Below, piece after piece: positions 49,516-58,270 of a DNA stretch of 62,656 nt. The translations under genes were made by a program, and so were the position numbers. Positions within the stretch are counted from its first letter, which is position 1. Every line of letters starts with the position of its first letter. Below the pieces are notes generated by a model. It had not been told where the DNA came from, made no database searches, and saw only the letters and a list, made by a program, of their open reading frames with translations. This stretch comes from Gemmatimonadaceae bacterium. GTDB taxonomy: Bacteria > Gemmatimonadota > Gemmatimonadetes > Gemmatimonadales > Gemmatimonadaceae. The stretch lies in assembly GCA_036003045.1 (NCBI GenBank), contig DASYSS010000091.1:1-62656 (forward strand), in the 5' to 3' direction.

Positions 49516-51208
49516 GCAGGCGGCGGCTCCGTCGCTGCCGGATCCATCGACGGCGCACCTGCTGAGCCCCAAGTGGCTCACCGCCCGCGCGCACCGCGAG
49601 TCGGGACGCCGAGCGCGCACGATCTTCCTGCTGGTCTTCGGGTTCGTGTTCTGGACGTTCATCTACCTGATGCTCTACCGGCTGCTCAGCTATCTGCAGA
49701 AGCAGCCGGAGATCGGAACGCTCATCGCCGGCAAGGTGCTCGGCCTGATCCTCGCCGGGTTCTTCTCGATCTTGCTCCTGTCCAACGTCATCACCTCGCT
49801 GTCGAGCTTTTTCCTGGCGCGAGATCTCGACCTCTTGGCGTCGGCACCGGTCGATTGGCTCAAGTTCTACGTCGCGAAGGTCATCGAGACGCTCGTGAAC
49901 TCGAGTTGGATGGTACTGCTCCTCGCCATTCCGATGTTCGCCGCGTACGGGGTGGTGTTCAAAGGCGGGCCGGTGTTCCCGCTGATCGTGCTCGTGACGT
50001 TCGTCCCCTTCCTCGTCATCCCGACGGTGATCGGCAGCGCGATCACGCTGCTCCTGGTCACGGTATTCCCGGCGCGGCGCGCGCGCGACATCCTGAGCGT
50101 CATCGCGGTGCTCGCGGCGGGCGGGCTGGTCGTTCTCTTCCGGCTTTTGCGCCCCGAGCGGCTCGCTCGGCCGGAAGGCTTCAAGTCGCTGGTGGAATTC
50201 GTCACCCTTCTTCGCGGTCCGACTTCGCCATTCCTGCCGAGCGAGTGGGTGCAGCGCGCCGTGATGTCGTGGCTCAACGTGCGGCCTCAGCTCCTGCCGT
50301 ATTACCTCCTCTGGTCGACGGCCGCGGCGGCCGTGGTACTGGGGGCGCTGCTGCACCGCTGGCTCTACCCGATCGGTTTCAGCAAGGCGCAGGAGAGCGC
50401 GCAGCGATGGGCACCGAGCGGCCCGATGAGCCGCATCGGTCAGGCTCTGCTGACGCCATTCGGGATCGTCCGCCGTGAGTTGGTGCTCAAAGAGGTGAAG
50501 CTCTTCTTCCGCGACACCACACAATGGTCGCAGCTGATTCTGCTGGCCGTGCTCGTGCTCGTCTATGTCTTCAACATCAAGTTCCTGCCGATCGGTGGGC
50601 AGGGCGTCTCGTTCTTCTTGGCGAACGTGGTGCCGTTCCTCAATCTGGTCTTGGCGGGCTTCGTGCTCGCCTCGGTCGCGGCGCGCTTCATCTTCCCCGG
50701 CGTGAGCCTCGAAGGGAGAACGTGGTGGCTGCTGCGATCGAGCCCCCTTTCGATGCGCAACCTGCTCTGGTCCAAGTTCTGGGTCGGGACGTTGCCCTTG
50801 CTGGCGCTCGCGCTGCTGATCGTCGGGGTCACCGATTATTTGATGCAGGTTTCGGTGTTCATGTTCGTGGTTTCGACGCTGACGATCGCGTTCATGACCC
50901 TGGCCATCGCGGGGCTGGCGATAGGAATGGGAACGCTCTTCCCGCGCTTCGAGACGGAAAATGCCGCGCAGATTCCAACGTCGTTCGGCGGCTTGGTGTT
51001 CATGATGAGCGCCATCGCGTTGATCGGCATCGTGGTGGTTCTCGAGGCGAAGCCGGTCTACACGTATCTCGGGTCGAGGGCGTTCGACACGACGAGTGAC
51101 CTCTTCGAGATGGTCGCCGGCTTCGGGCTCGCGGGCGCCGTGTGCGCCGCCGCCACTGTGATTCCGGTCACCGTCGCACTGCGACGACTCGAGCGCCTCG
51201 AGCGCTAA
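49508..51208 (+). CDS. ABC-2 type exporter, permease subunit
   Basis: 566 residues from ATG 49508. About twelve TMs in two blocks. First block: FLLVFGFVFWTFIYLMLY, VLGLILAGFFSILLLSNVI, MVLLLAIPMFAAYGVVF, PLIVLVTFVPFLVIPTVI. Second block: LILLAVLVLVYVFNIKF, LALALLIVGVTDYLM, LTIAFMTLAIAGLAIGM, MMSAIALIGIVVVLEA. The phrase WWLLRSSPLSMRNLLWSKFW is typical of the ABC-2 type putative exporter family. Transports an unknown molecule out with the upstream ATPase. A weak terminator follows. Confidence 0.9.
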
Positions 51209-51232
51209 GCACTGTTCGTGAAGCCAATGTGA

Positions 51233-51257
51233 CGACCCGGGAGATTGCCGGGTCGTT
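51233..51257 (+). terminator. Candidate terminator after the ABC-2 operon
   Basis: ACGACCCGG (51233-51241) pairs perfectly with CCGGGTCGT (51249-51257) around the loop GAGATTG. Only two T residues follow, so it may depend on Rho or serve as a 3' end stabiliser. Confidence 0.55.
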
Positions 51258-51375
51258 CATGCCGGATGCCCGAAACGTCTTTCGGAAATCCGCTGGAACG
51301 TCACCTAGGCTCGCTCCCCATATCGGTTGGAGTGGGCAACCCATGGGTTCAACCCACCCTCGGAGGAAGTTCGAA

Positions 51376-51678
51376 ATGAAGCGTTATGCACTCGCGGCTG
51401 TCGCGGCGCTCTTTGTTGCCGGCACGCTGCACGCCCAGGCGGCGACGAAGCAGGACACGACCAAGAAGGCGAAGCCCGCCGCCGCGGCGACGGTGAAGCC
51501 CGCCGGTGCCCCGGCCGCGGCTGCGCCGGCCGACACGACCAAGAAGGCGCCGAAGAAGCGCGCCAGCACGCACAAGGCGGCCGCGAAGGACACGAGCAAG
51601 GCTGCGGCGGCCCCCGCGACGGCTCCGAAGAAGAAGTCGGCTCCGGCGAAGAAAGACACGACCGCCAAGAAGCCGTAA
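51376..51678 (+). CDS. Small secreted Lys/Ala/Thr-rich protein
   Basis: 100 residues from ATG 51376 with a GGAGG Shine-Dalgarno. Signal peptide MKRYALAAVAALFVAGTLHA with cleavage at HAQ. The mature chain is almost entirely Lys, Ala, Thr and Pro with repeats of the type DTTKKA (QDTTKKAKPAAAA; ADTTKKAPKKRAST; KDTSKAAAA; KDTTAKKP). It resembles the proteins at 8385 and 9372 in plan (signal plus basic disordered repeats) but not in the signal sequence, and it lacks their upstream motif. Function unknown. It ends next to the convergent zinc-ribbon gene. Confidence 0.7.
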   Translation: MKRYALAAVAALFVAGTLHAQAATKQDTTKKAKPAAAATVKPAGAPAAAAPADTTKKAPKKRASTHKAAAKDTSKAAAAPATAPKKKSAPAKKDTTAKKP

Positions 51679-51679
51679 C

Positions 51680-52189
51680 TCAGGCTGCTAGGCGGTGTCC
51701 GCAGGTGTTGCAGTATCGCGCCTCGAGCGCGACGACAGGTGCGCCACACGTGGCGCACCTGTCGTTTAGGTACCTGCCGCAGTTCGAGCAGTAGACCGCG
51801 TCGGATTCGGGGCGCGGCCCGCACGCCGGGCAGCCGGCCAGACGCTGGCGCTGCGTCAGCACGATCGCCTCGACCTCGGCGTCGGTCGGACGGATCGTGC
51901 GTCCAACGGTCTCGCCGCCCGGTCCCGCGGCCCGCATCGCCGCGATCGCGGACTTGGTGTACCGCGCCTTGAGCTCAGCATAGTCGGCGTCGGAGAGCTT
52001 GCCGGTCGCGCGGTCGAACTCGAGCTCGCGCAATGCGGCCACCGCGGACGACTCGTCGTTGTCGGCGGCGCGCGCTCGCTTGGCAACCGTCGGTACCGGC
52101 GCCGGGTTCCTGGTCCCGAAGAACACGGGATACAGCACGAACGCGAGCGCGCCAAGCGCGAGCAACGTCCCGACGACGAGCGCGACCAC
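51680..52189 (-). CDS. CcmI-like/double zinc-ribbon membrane protein
   Basis: 169 residues from GTG 52189, which shares a base with the ccmH stop (TAGTG). One N-terminal TM (MVALVVGTLLALGALAFVLY) is followed by a segment like the start of CcmI (ALRELEFDRATGKLSDADYA, about 52-71). Instead of the CcmI TPR domain the C-terminus is two zinc ribbons: C120-C123/C134-C137 and C145-C148/C160-C163. CcmI holds apocytochrome c for haem attachment; a ribbon-bearing version at the end of a ccm unit is unusual. If topology follows CcmI, the ribbons face the periplasm only if the N-terminus is cytoplasmic; this is unresolved. Confidence 0.75.
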   Translation of the reverse strand: MVALVVGTLLALGALAFVLYPVFFGTRNPAPVPTVAKRARAADNDESSAVAALRELEFDRATGKLSDADYAELKARYTKSAIAAMRAAGPGGETVGRTIRPTDAEVEAIVLTQRQRLAGCPACGPRPESDAVYCSNCGRYLNDRCATCGAPVVALEARYCNTCGHRLAA

Positions 52190-52827
52190 TACTCGCGGTC
52201 CCGCCGAATCGCCGCCTCGAGGCGCGCGAGCTCGTCGTCCGTCGCGTCGACCCCCTTCGCCGCGGGCCCGAGCGGCGCGGTCTTCGCCGACTGCGACCGC
52301 TTGAGGAACGCGAGGATGAACGCGCCCGCGGCCAGCACGGCGATTCCCGGCGAGACCCACGCGAGGATGTTGAAGCCCGATCGCGTCGGCGCCATCAGCA
52401 CGCGCTCACCGTACGACGCCACGAACGCGTCGATGATCTCTTGCGCGCTGTAGCCGCCCTCGACGAGCCCCATCACGTCGCGGTGCATCGCGGGCGATAC
52501 CTGGCACGTGAAGTCCGTCGTGCGACAGGTGAACACGTCGAGCGTGCAGCCGCCGCACTGACAATGCAGCTGGTGCTCGAGCGCGTCGCGCTGCGCGTTC
52601 GTGAGCTGCTTCACCGCGTTCGGCTTTGGTGGAAGCCGCACGGGCTTCACCGCCATGTCCATCACGCCGAAGTTGGTCGTGTCGCGCACGAGCGACGAAT
52701 CGTGCGTCGCGCGAGGATTCTGCTGCTGCGCGACCGCGCGCGCCGCCACGACCATCGAACCGAACCCGGCTCCCGCGCCGGCGAGGAACGCGCGGCGCGA
52801 AACGCTCTTCGCCATCTCGTCGGTCAT
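52189..52827 (-). CDS. ccmH: CcmH-type cytochrome c maturation protein
   Basis: 212 residues from ATG 52827, overlapping the ccmF stop (ATGA). The N-terminus looks like a Tat signal (SRRAFLAGAGAGFGSMVV, cleavage near AVAQ). The CcmH domain holds the thiol pair in LHCQCGGC (C89, C91, C94) with further C101 and C108 (VFTCRTTDFTC); the CxCGGC pattern differs from the LRCxxC of proteobacterial CcmH. HRDVMGLVEGGYSAQEIIDAFVASYGERVLMAP is a typical CcmH helix region. One TM (ILAWVSPGIAVLAAGAFILA) follows. It should reduce apocytochrome thiols for haem attachment. Confidence 0.88.
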   Translation of the reverse strand: MTDEMAKSVSRRAFLAGAGAGFGSMVVAARAVAQQQNPRATHDSSLVRDTTNFGVMDMAVKPVRLPPKPNAVKQLTNAQRDALEHQLHCQCGGCTLDVFTCRTTDFTCQVSPAMHRDVMGLVEGGYSAQEIIDAFVASYGERVLMAPTRSGFNILAWVSPGIAVLAAGAFILAFLKRSQSAKTAPLGPAAKGVDATDDELARLEAAIRRDRE

Positions 52828-54854
52828 GTGCCGACCGGAACTCCGGCCGTCGCGGGCGGCATCACGGCCACGTACCCCGCCTGCGCGCGCCGGCGCTCGG
52901 CTTGCGGCCACATCACGATCAGGCCGCCGATCATCATCACGAATCCGCCGGTCCACACCCAGACGACGAGCGGGTTGAACGTGATGCGCAGCTCCGCGGT
53001 ATTCGCGTCGCGAACGCCGGCCAGCGTGACGTAGGTGTCCAGCGCCGGCGTCGTGCGAATGCCAACGGCGGTGATCGGATTGAAGAGCGGATTTCCCTGG
53101 GCGTCGTGGTACGCGCGCTTCTCGCTTCGGATGACGCCGACCCGCTTCCCGTCGCGGTACGTGTCGAGTCCGACGCCGATCACCTGGGCGTCGCGCGGCT
53201 CCGACGTGGATACGCCCTGGCTCACGAAGCGCCACTTGTGACCATAGGGGTCGCTGGTCTCGTACGCCTCGCCGGTCTTCAGCGTGACGTCGTTCTCGCT
53301 CTTGAACGCGAGTCCGGCGAACGCCGCGAACAGCATCACGATGCCGGCGTGCACGATGTAGCCGCCGTATCGGCGCCGGTTCCGCGCGACGAGGTGATTG
53401 AACGCCGTGACCACCGATTCGCCGTGAATCGTTTGGCGCGCCCGCATTCCCTTGTAGAACTCCTGCACGATCGTGCCCATCACGAAACCGCACAGGATGT
53501 AGGCGACCAGCACGTTGGGCGCGCGCATTCCGAGCGCGAACAGCAAGGCGCCGGTGATCAGGCCGACCGAGGTCGGCGTCGCGAACTGCCGCTTGAGATT
53601 CGACACCGACGCCTTGCGCCACGCGATCAGCGGACCGATCCCCGTGAGCGCGAGCAGCAACAGACCAAGCGGTACGTTGACCGCGTTAAAGAACGGCGGG
53701 CCGACGGTGATCTTGTTCTGCGTCACCCACTCGGAGAGCACCGGGAAAACCGTTCCCCAAAAAATCGCGAATGCGATCCCGACGAGGAGCAGGTTGTTGT
53801 AGAGGAACGCCGCCTCGCGGCTGACCATGCTCTCGAGCTCGGCCTTGGCCTCCAGGTCGCGGAGTCGAGTCGCGACCAGATAGATCGTGACGCCCGCCGA
53901 TAGCGCGAAGAACGTCAAGAACCACGGACCGACGGGCGACTGCGCGAACGAGTGCACGCTCTCGATCACGCCGCTTCGCGTCATGGTCGTGCCGAAAATC
54001 GCCAGCAAGAAACTCATCACGACCAGGACGACATTCCATTTGCGCAGCATGCCGCGCTTTTCCTGGATCATGATCGAATGCAGGAACGCCGTATTCGTGA
54101 GCCACGGCAGGAACGACGCGTTCTCGACAGGATCCCACGCCCAATATCCACCCCACCCGAGCTCGACGTACGCCCACCACATGCCGAGCACGATGCCGAT
54201 GGTCAGGAAGAACCAGGACAGGAGCGTCCAGCGGCGGACGATGCCCAACCACTCCGCATCGAGCCGGCGCGAGAAGAGCGCCGCGATCGCGAAGGCGAAT
54301 GGAATGGCCGTCGCCACGTACCCGAGGTAGAGGTTCGGGGGATGGATCGCCATTCCGGGGTTCTGCAGCTGCGGATTCATCCCGCGGCCGTCGAGCGGAA
54401 TGAAATCGAGGCGCGTGAACGGGTTCGCCTTGAAGCAGGTCGTCGCGACGAAGAACAGGAGGATCGCCGAAATCGTCCCCGTCGCCCATGGGGTCAGCTC
54501 GGCGTTCCGGCGGCGGCTCGTCGCGATCGCGACCGTGCCGTACATCGATAGAATCAGCGACCAGAAAAGGAGCGACCCCGCCTGGCCGCTCCAGAACGCC
54601 GTGAAGATGTACACGCTCGGCATCGTGGAGCTGATGTGCCCCGCGACGTATTCACGTGAGAAGTCTTTCGTGAGCAGAGCAGTCCAGAGTCCGATCGACG
54701 CCAGCACGATCATCGCGAACGTCGCATACAGACCGCGGACGCCGCTGTCGGTGAGATCAGCGCGCCGCGTCGCACCACCGGCGAACGAGACAGTCGTCGA
54801 CCACGCCGCCATGAGCAGCGCGACCCACAACGACAGCTCGCCGATCAGAATCAC
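52824..54854 (-). CDS. ccmF: Cytochrome c haem lyase subunit CcmF
   Basis: Membrane haem-handling protein. 676 residues from GTG 54854, overlapping the ccmE stop (GTGA). The tryptophan-rich WWD motif WGGYWAWDPVEN lies at about 230-243. Numerous TMs flank it (about 14). Haem-ligand His residues lie in TM loops (AIHPPNLYLGY; NTAFLHSIM). The C-terminal periplasmic region (KTGEAYETSDPYGHKW) and final TM (VWVWTGGFVMMIGGLIVMW) are conserved. Works with CcmE and CcmH. Confidence 0.96.
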   Translation of the reverse strand: MILIGELSLWVALLMAAWSTTVSFAGGATRRADLTDSGVRGLYATFAMIVLASIGLWTALLTKDFSREYVAGHISSTMPSVYIFTAFWSGQAGSLLFWSLILSMYGTVAIATSRRRNAELTPWATGTISAILLFFVATTCFKANPFTRLDFIPLDGRGMNPQLQNPGMAIHPPNLYLGYVATAIPFAFAIAALFSRRLDAEWLGIVRRWTLLSWFFLTIGIVLGMWWAYVELGWGGYWAWDPVENASFLPWLTNTAFLHSIMIQEKRGMLRKWNVVLVVMSFLLAIFGTTMTRSGVIESVHSFAQSPVGPWFLTFFALSAGVTIYLVATRLRDLEAKAELESMVSREAAFLYNNLLLVGIAFAIFWGTVFPVLSEWVTQNKITVGPPFFNAVNVPLGLLLLALTGIGPLIAWRKASVSNLKRQFATPTSVGLITGALLFALGMRAPNVLVAYILCGFVMGTIVQEFYKGMRARQTIHGESVVTAFNHLVARNRRRYGGYIVHAGIVMLFAAFAGLAFKSENDVTLKTGEAYETSDPYGHKWRFVSQGVSTSEPRDAQVIGVGLDTYRDGKRVGVIRSEKRAYHDAQGNPLFNPITAVGIRTTPALDTYVTLAGVRDANTAELRITFNPLVVWVWTGGFVMMIGGLIVMWPQAERRRAQAGYVAVMPPATAGVPVGT

Positions 54855-55309
54855 GCGCGTCCGGCCGTTTTCGGCTGGGCCGCCTTGTAACCCGGAGTCG
54901 CCCGATACTTCTCCGGCGCGTTCTCGTAGCGAGATGCGCACTTGGCGAGCAGCTCCGTCGCGTGGAAGGTGCCGTCGGTGCCCATCCTGCCGCCCACGAC
55001 GACGTCCACGCTGTCGGTGAACGTGTCCGGCGCGATGCCGCGGTAGACGACGGGGATGGTCTGGCTGCCGTCGGTCACTCGGAACGCATACTCTTTCCCG
55101 CCCGCCGCGCGCTGCACGGATCCGGGAACGACGCGCGCCCCCACCTTCACGCCGACTTCGGTGAACGTGGGATCAGACTTGAGTTTGGCGGACAGCTCGG
55201 TGGGCGTCAGATAGTAAACGCCCGTCGAACGGATCGAGCTCGCCATCAGGTAGCCGGCGGTTCCGAGAACGATCGCGCCGCCGATCAGGAATTTCGTGCG
55301 TGGCTTCAT
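54851..55309 (-). CDS. ccmE: Haem chaperone CcmE, Cys (CxxxY) variant
   Basis: Periplasmic haem chaperone with an N-terminal TM anchor (FLIGGAIVLGTAGYLMA, 7-23) and an OB fold (VGVKVGARVVPGSV; YAFRVTDGSQTIPVVYRG). 152 residues. In most CcmE the haem-binding motif is HxxxY; here the segment is LLAKCASRYE with C124 and Y128, the CxxxY form (checked against DNA 54921-54950). This form has been described from Desulfovibrio and archaea, in systems said to lack CcmH and CcmG. Here CcmH lies two genes downstream. First gene of the ccm unit. Confidence 0.95.
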   Translation of the reverse strand: MKPRTKFLIGGAIVLGTAGYLMASSIRSTGVYYLTPTELSAKLKSDPTFTEVGVKVGARVVPGSVQRAAGGKEYAFRVTDGSQTIPVVYRGIAPDTFTDSVDVVVGGRMGTDGTFHATELLAKCASRYENAPEKYRATPGYKAAQPKTAGRA

Positions 55310-55351
55310 CGTGAATGCATCGGTGCCGAGGCCTTCAATATAGTCGCCGGA

Positions 55352-55675
55352 TCACGGCTTGGTTTGGTGCAGCAAGACGCCGGCCGCGGCCATGCCGAAG
55401 CCATCCCAGGTCAGGTCCTTGAAGCTCGGATCGCCGCCGGAATAGCGGTCGTAGACCTCCTTCCCGACGCTCACCCCCGCCGCGACGCCGATCGACGTAT
55501 TCAGCGCCGGCGTCCGGTGCATCCCGGTAAGCCGCAGGGCGCTGAACGTTCCACTCTCGACGAAGGCCGCCATGAAGAAGTGCTTCACCTTGTCGGAACC
55601 GAACCAGCGGTCGGCCGCCCCGCCGGCCTGGTTCGGACCGCGATGCAGCGTGAACACTAGAAGCAAACCACGCAT
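55352..55675 (-). CDS. YfiM/DUF2279-like protein
   Basis: 107 residues. The DKVKHF signature (SDKVKHFFMAAF, about 27-38) and later GVAAGVSVGKEVYDRYSGGD and SFKDLTWDGFGMAAAGVLL match the YfiM/DUF2279 family, thought to be envelope proteins. The start is 3 bases past the glpK stop with a good SD (GGAGG). N-terminal MRGLLLVFTLHRG is weakly hydrophobic, so the signal is uncertain. The role is not known. Confidence 0.7.
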   Translation of the reverse strand: MRGLLLVFTLHRGPNQAGGAADRWFGSDKVKHFFMAAFVESGTFSALRLTGMHRTPALNTSIGVAAGVSVGKEVYDRYSGGDPSFKDLTWDGFGMAAAGVLLHQTKP

Positions 55676-55678
55676 GAC

Positions 55679-57184
55679 TCAGTCGCCTCCTCGTTTCCGA
55701 TCCATGTCGTCGTGCGCCCACGCGATCGCCGTCCGCACCGCGCGCTCCCAACCGCCCACACGGTGATTCACTTCGGCCTGAGACATCCGAGGCGTGAAGA
55801 TCGTGAAGCGCCGCGTCGCCAGAAACTCGTCGACGCCGTTCCAAACGCCGGCGGCGATCCCCGCCAAACCAGCGGCCCCGAGCGCAGTCGTCTCCACCAT
55901 GTCCGGCCGCTCCACAGGAACGCCGAGCACGTCCGCCTGGAATTGCATCAACCAATCGTTCATCGTTGCGCCACCGTCCACGCGAAGCCGCGAGAAGTCG
56001 GCTGTTCCGCCGCTCGCATGATGCATCTCGGCCAGCACCTCCGCCGTGCTGTACGCCATTGCCTCGAGCGCGGCGCGTGCCAGGTGGGCGCGCGTCGTGC
56101 CGCGCGTGAGACCCACGATCGTGCCTCGTGCCTCGGACTCCCAGTGCGGCGCGCCGAGACCGGTCAGCGCCGGAACGAAGTACACGCCTTCCGTCGAGTC
56201 GACGGAACGCGCCAGCGTCTCCGTCTCGCGCGCGTCACGAATCACGCCGAGTCCGTCGCGCAGCCACTGAATCGCCGCTCCCGCGATGAAGATCGCCGCC
56301 TCGAGCGCGTACACCGGAAGGCCCCGCGCGTCGCAGGCGATCGTAGTGAGGAGACCACCGCGCCCGCCCTCCGGGCGCTCGGTTCCCGCGTTGAGCAGCA
56401 GAAAGGCGCCGGTGCCGTACGTGTTCTTGCCGCTGCCGCGCTCGGTGCAACCCTGGCCGAAGAGCGCGGCCTGTTGATCGCCCGCGACGCCAAGAATGGG
56501 CGCTTCGATTCCGAGTCCCTCGCGCGTGGCGAGACCAAAGTCGCCGGATGACGGTCGCACTTGCGGCAGCGCCTCTCTCGGCACACCGAAGATCGCGCAC
56601 AAGTCGTCGTTCCACGCTCTCGAATCGATGTCGAACAGCATCGTCCGCGACGCGTTCGTCGGATCGGTCGCGTGAACGGCGCCTCCCGTCAGCCGCGAGA
56701 TGAGCCAGCTGTCGATCGTGCCGACCGCCAAATCGCCAAGGCGATAGCGGTCGAGCAACCGCTCGTGATCGAGAAGCCACTCGATCTTCGTGGCCGAGAA
56801 GTAGGGGTCCGGCACCAGGCCCGTGTGCTGCATGATCCAGTCGGCGCGAGGGGCCAGCTCGCGGCATCGCGCCGCCGTGCGTCGGTCCTGCCACACGATG
56901 GCACGATGCACCGGACGCCCCGAGTCGCGCTCCCAGATCACGACCGTCTCGCGTTGGTTCGTGATGCCTATCGCATCGGGCCGAACCGCCGCCGCATCGA
57001 CGGCGTCACGCGCCGCTGCTTGGACGCATTCGAGAATCTCGTTCGCGTCGTGCTCCACGAAACCAGCCGCCGGGAAATACTGCGGCACTTCGCGATAGCC
57101 GCGGCCGGCCACCTTGCCGTCCGCGCCGATGACAAGGCAAGTGACGCCCGTGGTGCCGGCGTCGATCGCGAGCACGTGCTTCAC
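55679..57184 (-). CDS. glpK: Glycerol kinase
   Basis: FGGY kinase phosphorylating glycerol to glycerol-3-phosphate with ATP. 501 residues from GTG 57184, overlapping the mtnA stop (GTGA). Motifs: phosphate 1 AIDAGTTGVTCLV, glycerol-binding GITNQRETVVIWE and VWQDRRTA, VAGDQQAALFGQG, NTYGTGAFLLLN, and the C-terminal VDGGATMNDWLMQFQADVL. No glpF or glpD is nearby. The partner mtnA is unrelated in pathway, so the link may be only co-expression. Confidence 0.95.
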   Translation of the reverse strand: MKHVLAIDAGTTGVTCLVIGADGKVAGRGYREVPQYFPAAGFVEHDANEILECVQAAARDAVDAAAVRPDAIGITNQRETVVIWERDSGRPVHRAIVWQDRRTAARCRELAPRADWIMQHTGLVPDPYFSATKIEWLLDHERLLDRYRLGDLAVGTIDSWLISRLTGGAVHATDPTNASRTMLFDIDSRAWNDDLCAIFGVPREALPQVRPSSGDFGLATREGLGIEAPILGVAGDQQAALFGQGCTERGSGKNTYGTGAFLLLNAGTERPEGGRGGLLTTIACDARGLPVYALEAAIFIAGAAIQWLRDGLGVIRDARETETLARSVDSTEGVYFVPALTGLGAPHWESEARGTIVGLTRGTTRAHLARAALEAMAYSTAEVLAEMHHASGGTADFSRLRVDGGATMNDWLMQFQADVLGVPVERPDMVETTALGAAGLAGIAAGVWNGVDEFLATRRFTIFTPRMSQAEVNHRVGGWERAVRTAIAWAHDDMDRKRGGD

Positions 57185-58209
57185 GGAGCGCTCAGAGAGA
57201 AATCGTACGGCGGCCGGTGGACCCCGCGGTCGCTGACGATGGCCGAGATGAGCTCCGCTGGCGTGACGTCGAAGGCCGGGTTGTAGACGGGCACGTTCAC
57301 CGGTGCCGTTTGCGCGCCCAAAACGCGGCGCAGCTCGTCGGCCGATCGTTGCTCGATGAGAATCTCGTCGCCGCGCGGAGTCATCGGATCGAACGTGCTG
57401 CTCGGCGCCGCGACGTAGAATGGCACGGAATGGCGGCAGGCGGCGATCGCCAGCGGATATGTTCCTACCTTGTTCGCGACGTCGCCGTTCGTCGCGATGC
57501 GATCCGCCCCGACGATGCAGAGGTCCACCTCGCCGTCGCGCAGCAGCGAGGCCGCCGCACCGTCGGCGAGCACCGTGACGGGAACGCCCGCGCGCTGAAG
57601 CTCCCACGCCGTGAGACGGCTGCCTTGGAGCAGCGGGCGCGTCTCGTCGGCGTAGACTTCGATGCGCTTCCCGGACTCGACCGCGACGTACACCGCGGCG
57701 AGCGCCGTCCCGATTCCGCCGGTCGCGAGCGCGCCTGTGTTGCAGTGCGTGAGCACGCGTGCACCGTCCGCCATGAGCGTCGCGCCGTGTTCGCCGATGC
57801 GCCGGCACATGGCGCGGTCCTCGTCGAGGATCTTGGTCGCTTCGTCACGGAGGGTGTCACGCATCGCTGCACCGTCGTCGCGGTGGCGCAGACCAGCCTG
57901 CATCACACGGTCGAGCGCCCGCGCCAGGTTCACCGCCGTTGGCCGCGTTCCTCGAAGCCGCCCGTCGGCGTCGGCGAGAACCAGCCCGACGTCACCACGC
58001 GCCCCGGCCGGAATGGACATCGCCAGCCCCATCGCCGCGGCGATGCCGATCGCGGGCGCACCCCGAACCGCGAGCGTATTGATCGCCTCGCACACCTCGT
58101 CGACCGACCGCAGCACGCGATACACTTCGCGTTCCGGAAGAAGGCGCTGGTCGAGGATGCGAACACCGTCGCCATCGTCCGCCCACGTCACGGCCTCGAT
58201 CGGTTGCAT
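57181..58209 (-). CDS. mtnA: S-methyl-5-thioribose-1-phosphate isomerase (MtnA)
   Basis: Aldose-ketose isomerase of the methionine salvage pathway: converts 5-methylthioribose-1-phosphate to methylthioribulose-1-phosphate. 342 residues from ATG 58209 (MQPIEAVTW), avoiding overlap with the divergent gene; an ATG at 58272 is less likely. Active-site C156 is in THCNTGALATGG and D236 in CIVGADRIATNGDVANKVGTY. No other mtn gene is in the window, so the rest of the pathway must be elsewhere. Confidence 0.93.
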   Translation of the reverse strand: MQPIEAVTWADDGDGVRILDQRLLPEREVYRVLRSVDEVCEAINTLAVRGAPAIGIAAAMGLAMSIPAGARGDVGLVLADADGRLRGTRPTAVNLARALDRVMQAGLRHRDDGAAMRDTLRDEATKILDEDRAMCRRIGEHGATLMADGARVLTHCNTGALATGGIGTALAAVYVAVESGKRIEVYADETRPLLQGSRLTAWELQRAGVPVTVLADGAAASLLRDGEVDLCIVGADRIATNGDVANKVGTYPLAIAACRHSVPFYVAAPSSTFDPMTPRGDEILIEQRSADELRRVLGAQTAPVNVPVYNPAFDVTPAELISAIVSDRGVHRPPYDFSLSAP

Positions 58210-58270
58210 GGTCCAAAAACGTAGGTTCGCCGTGCGGCCGGCGTAACCGGTTTCCTTTAGATTCCGCGCC

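Noticed and set aside
55679..57808. 709-residue version of glycerol kinase
   Set aside because: The first 208 residues are a shadow of mtnA; GTG 57184 gives VKHVLAIDAGTTG, the true start.
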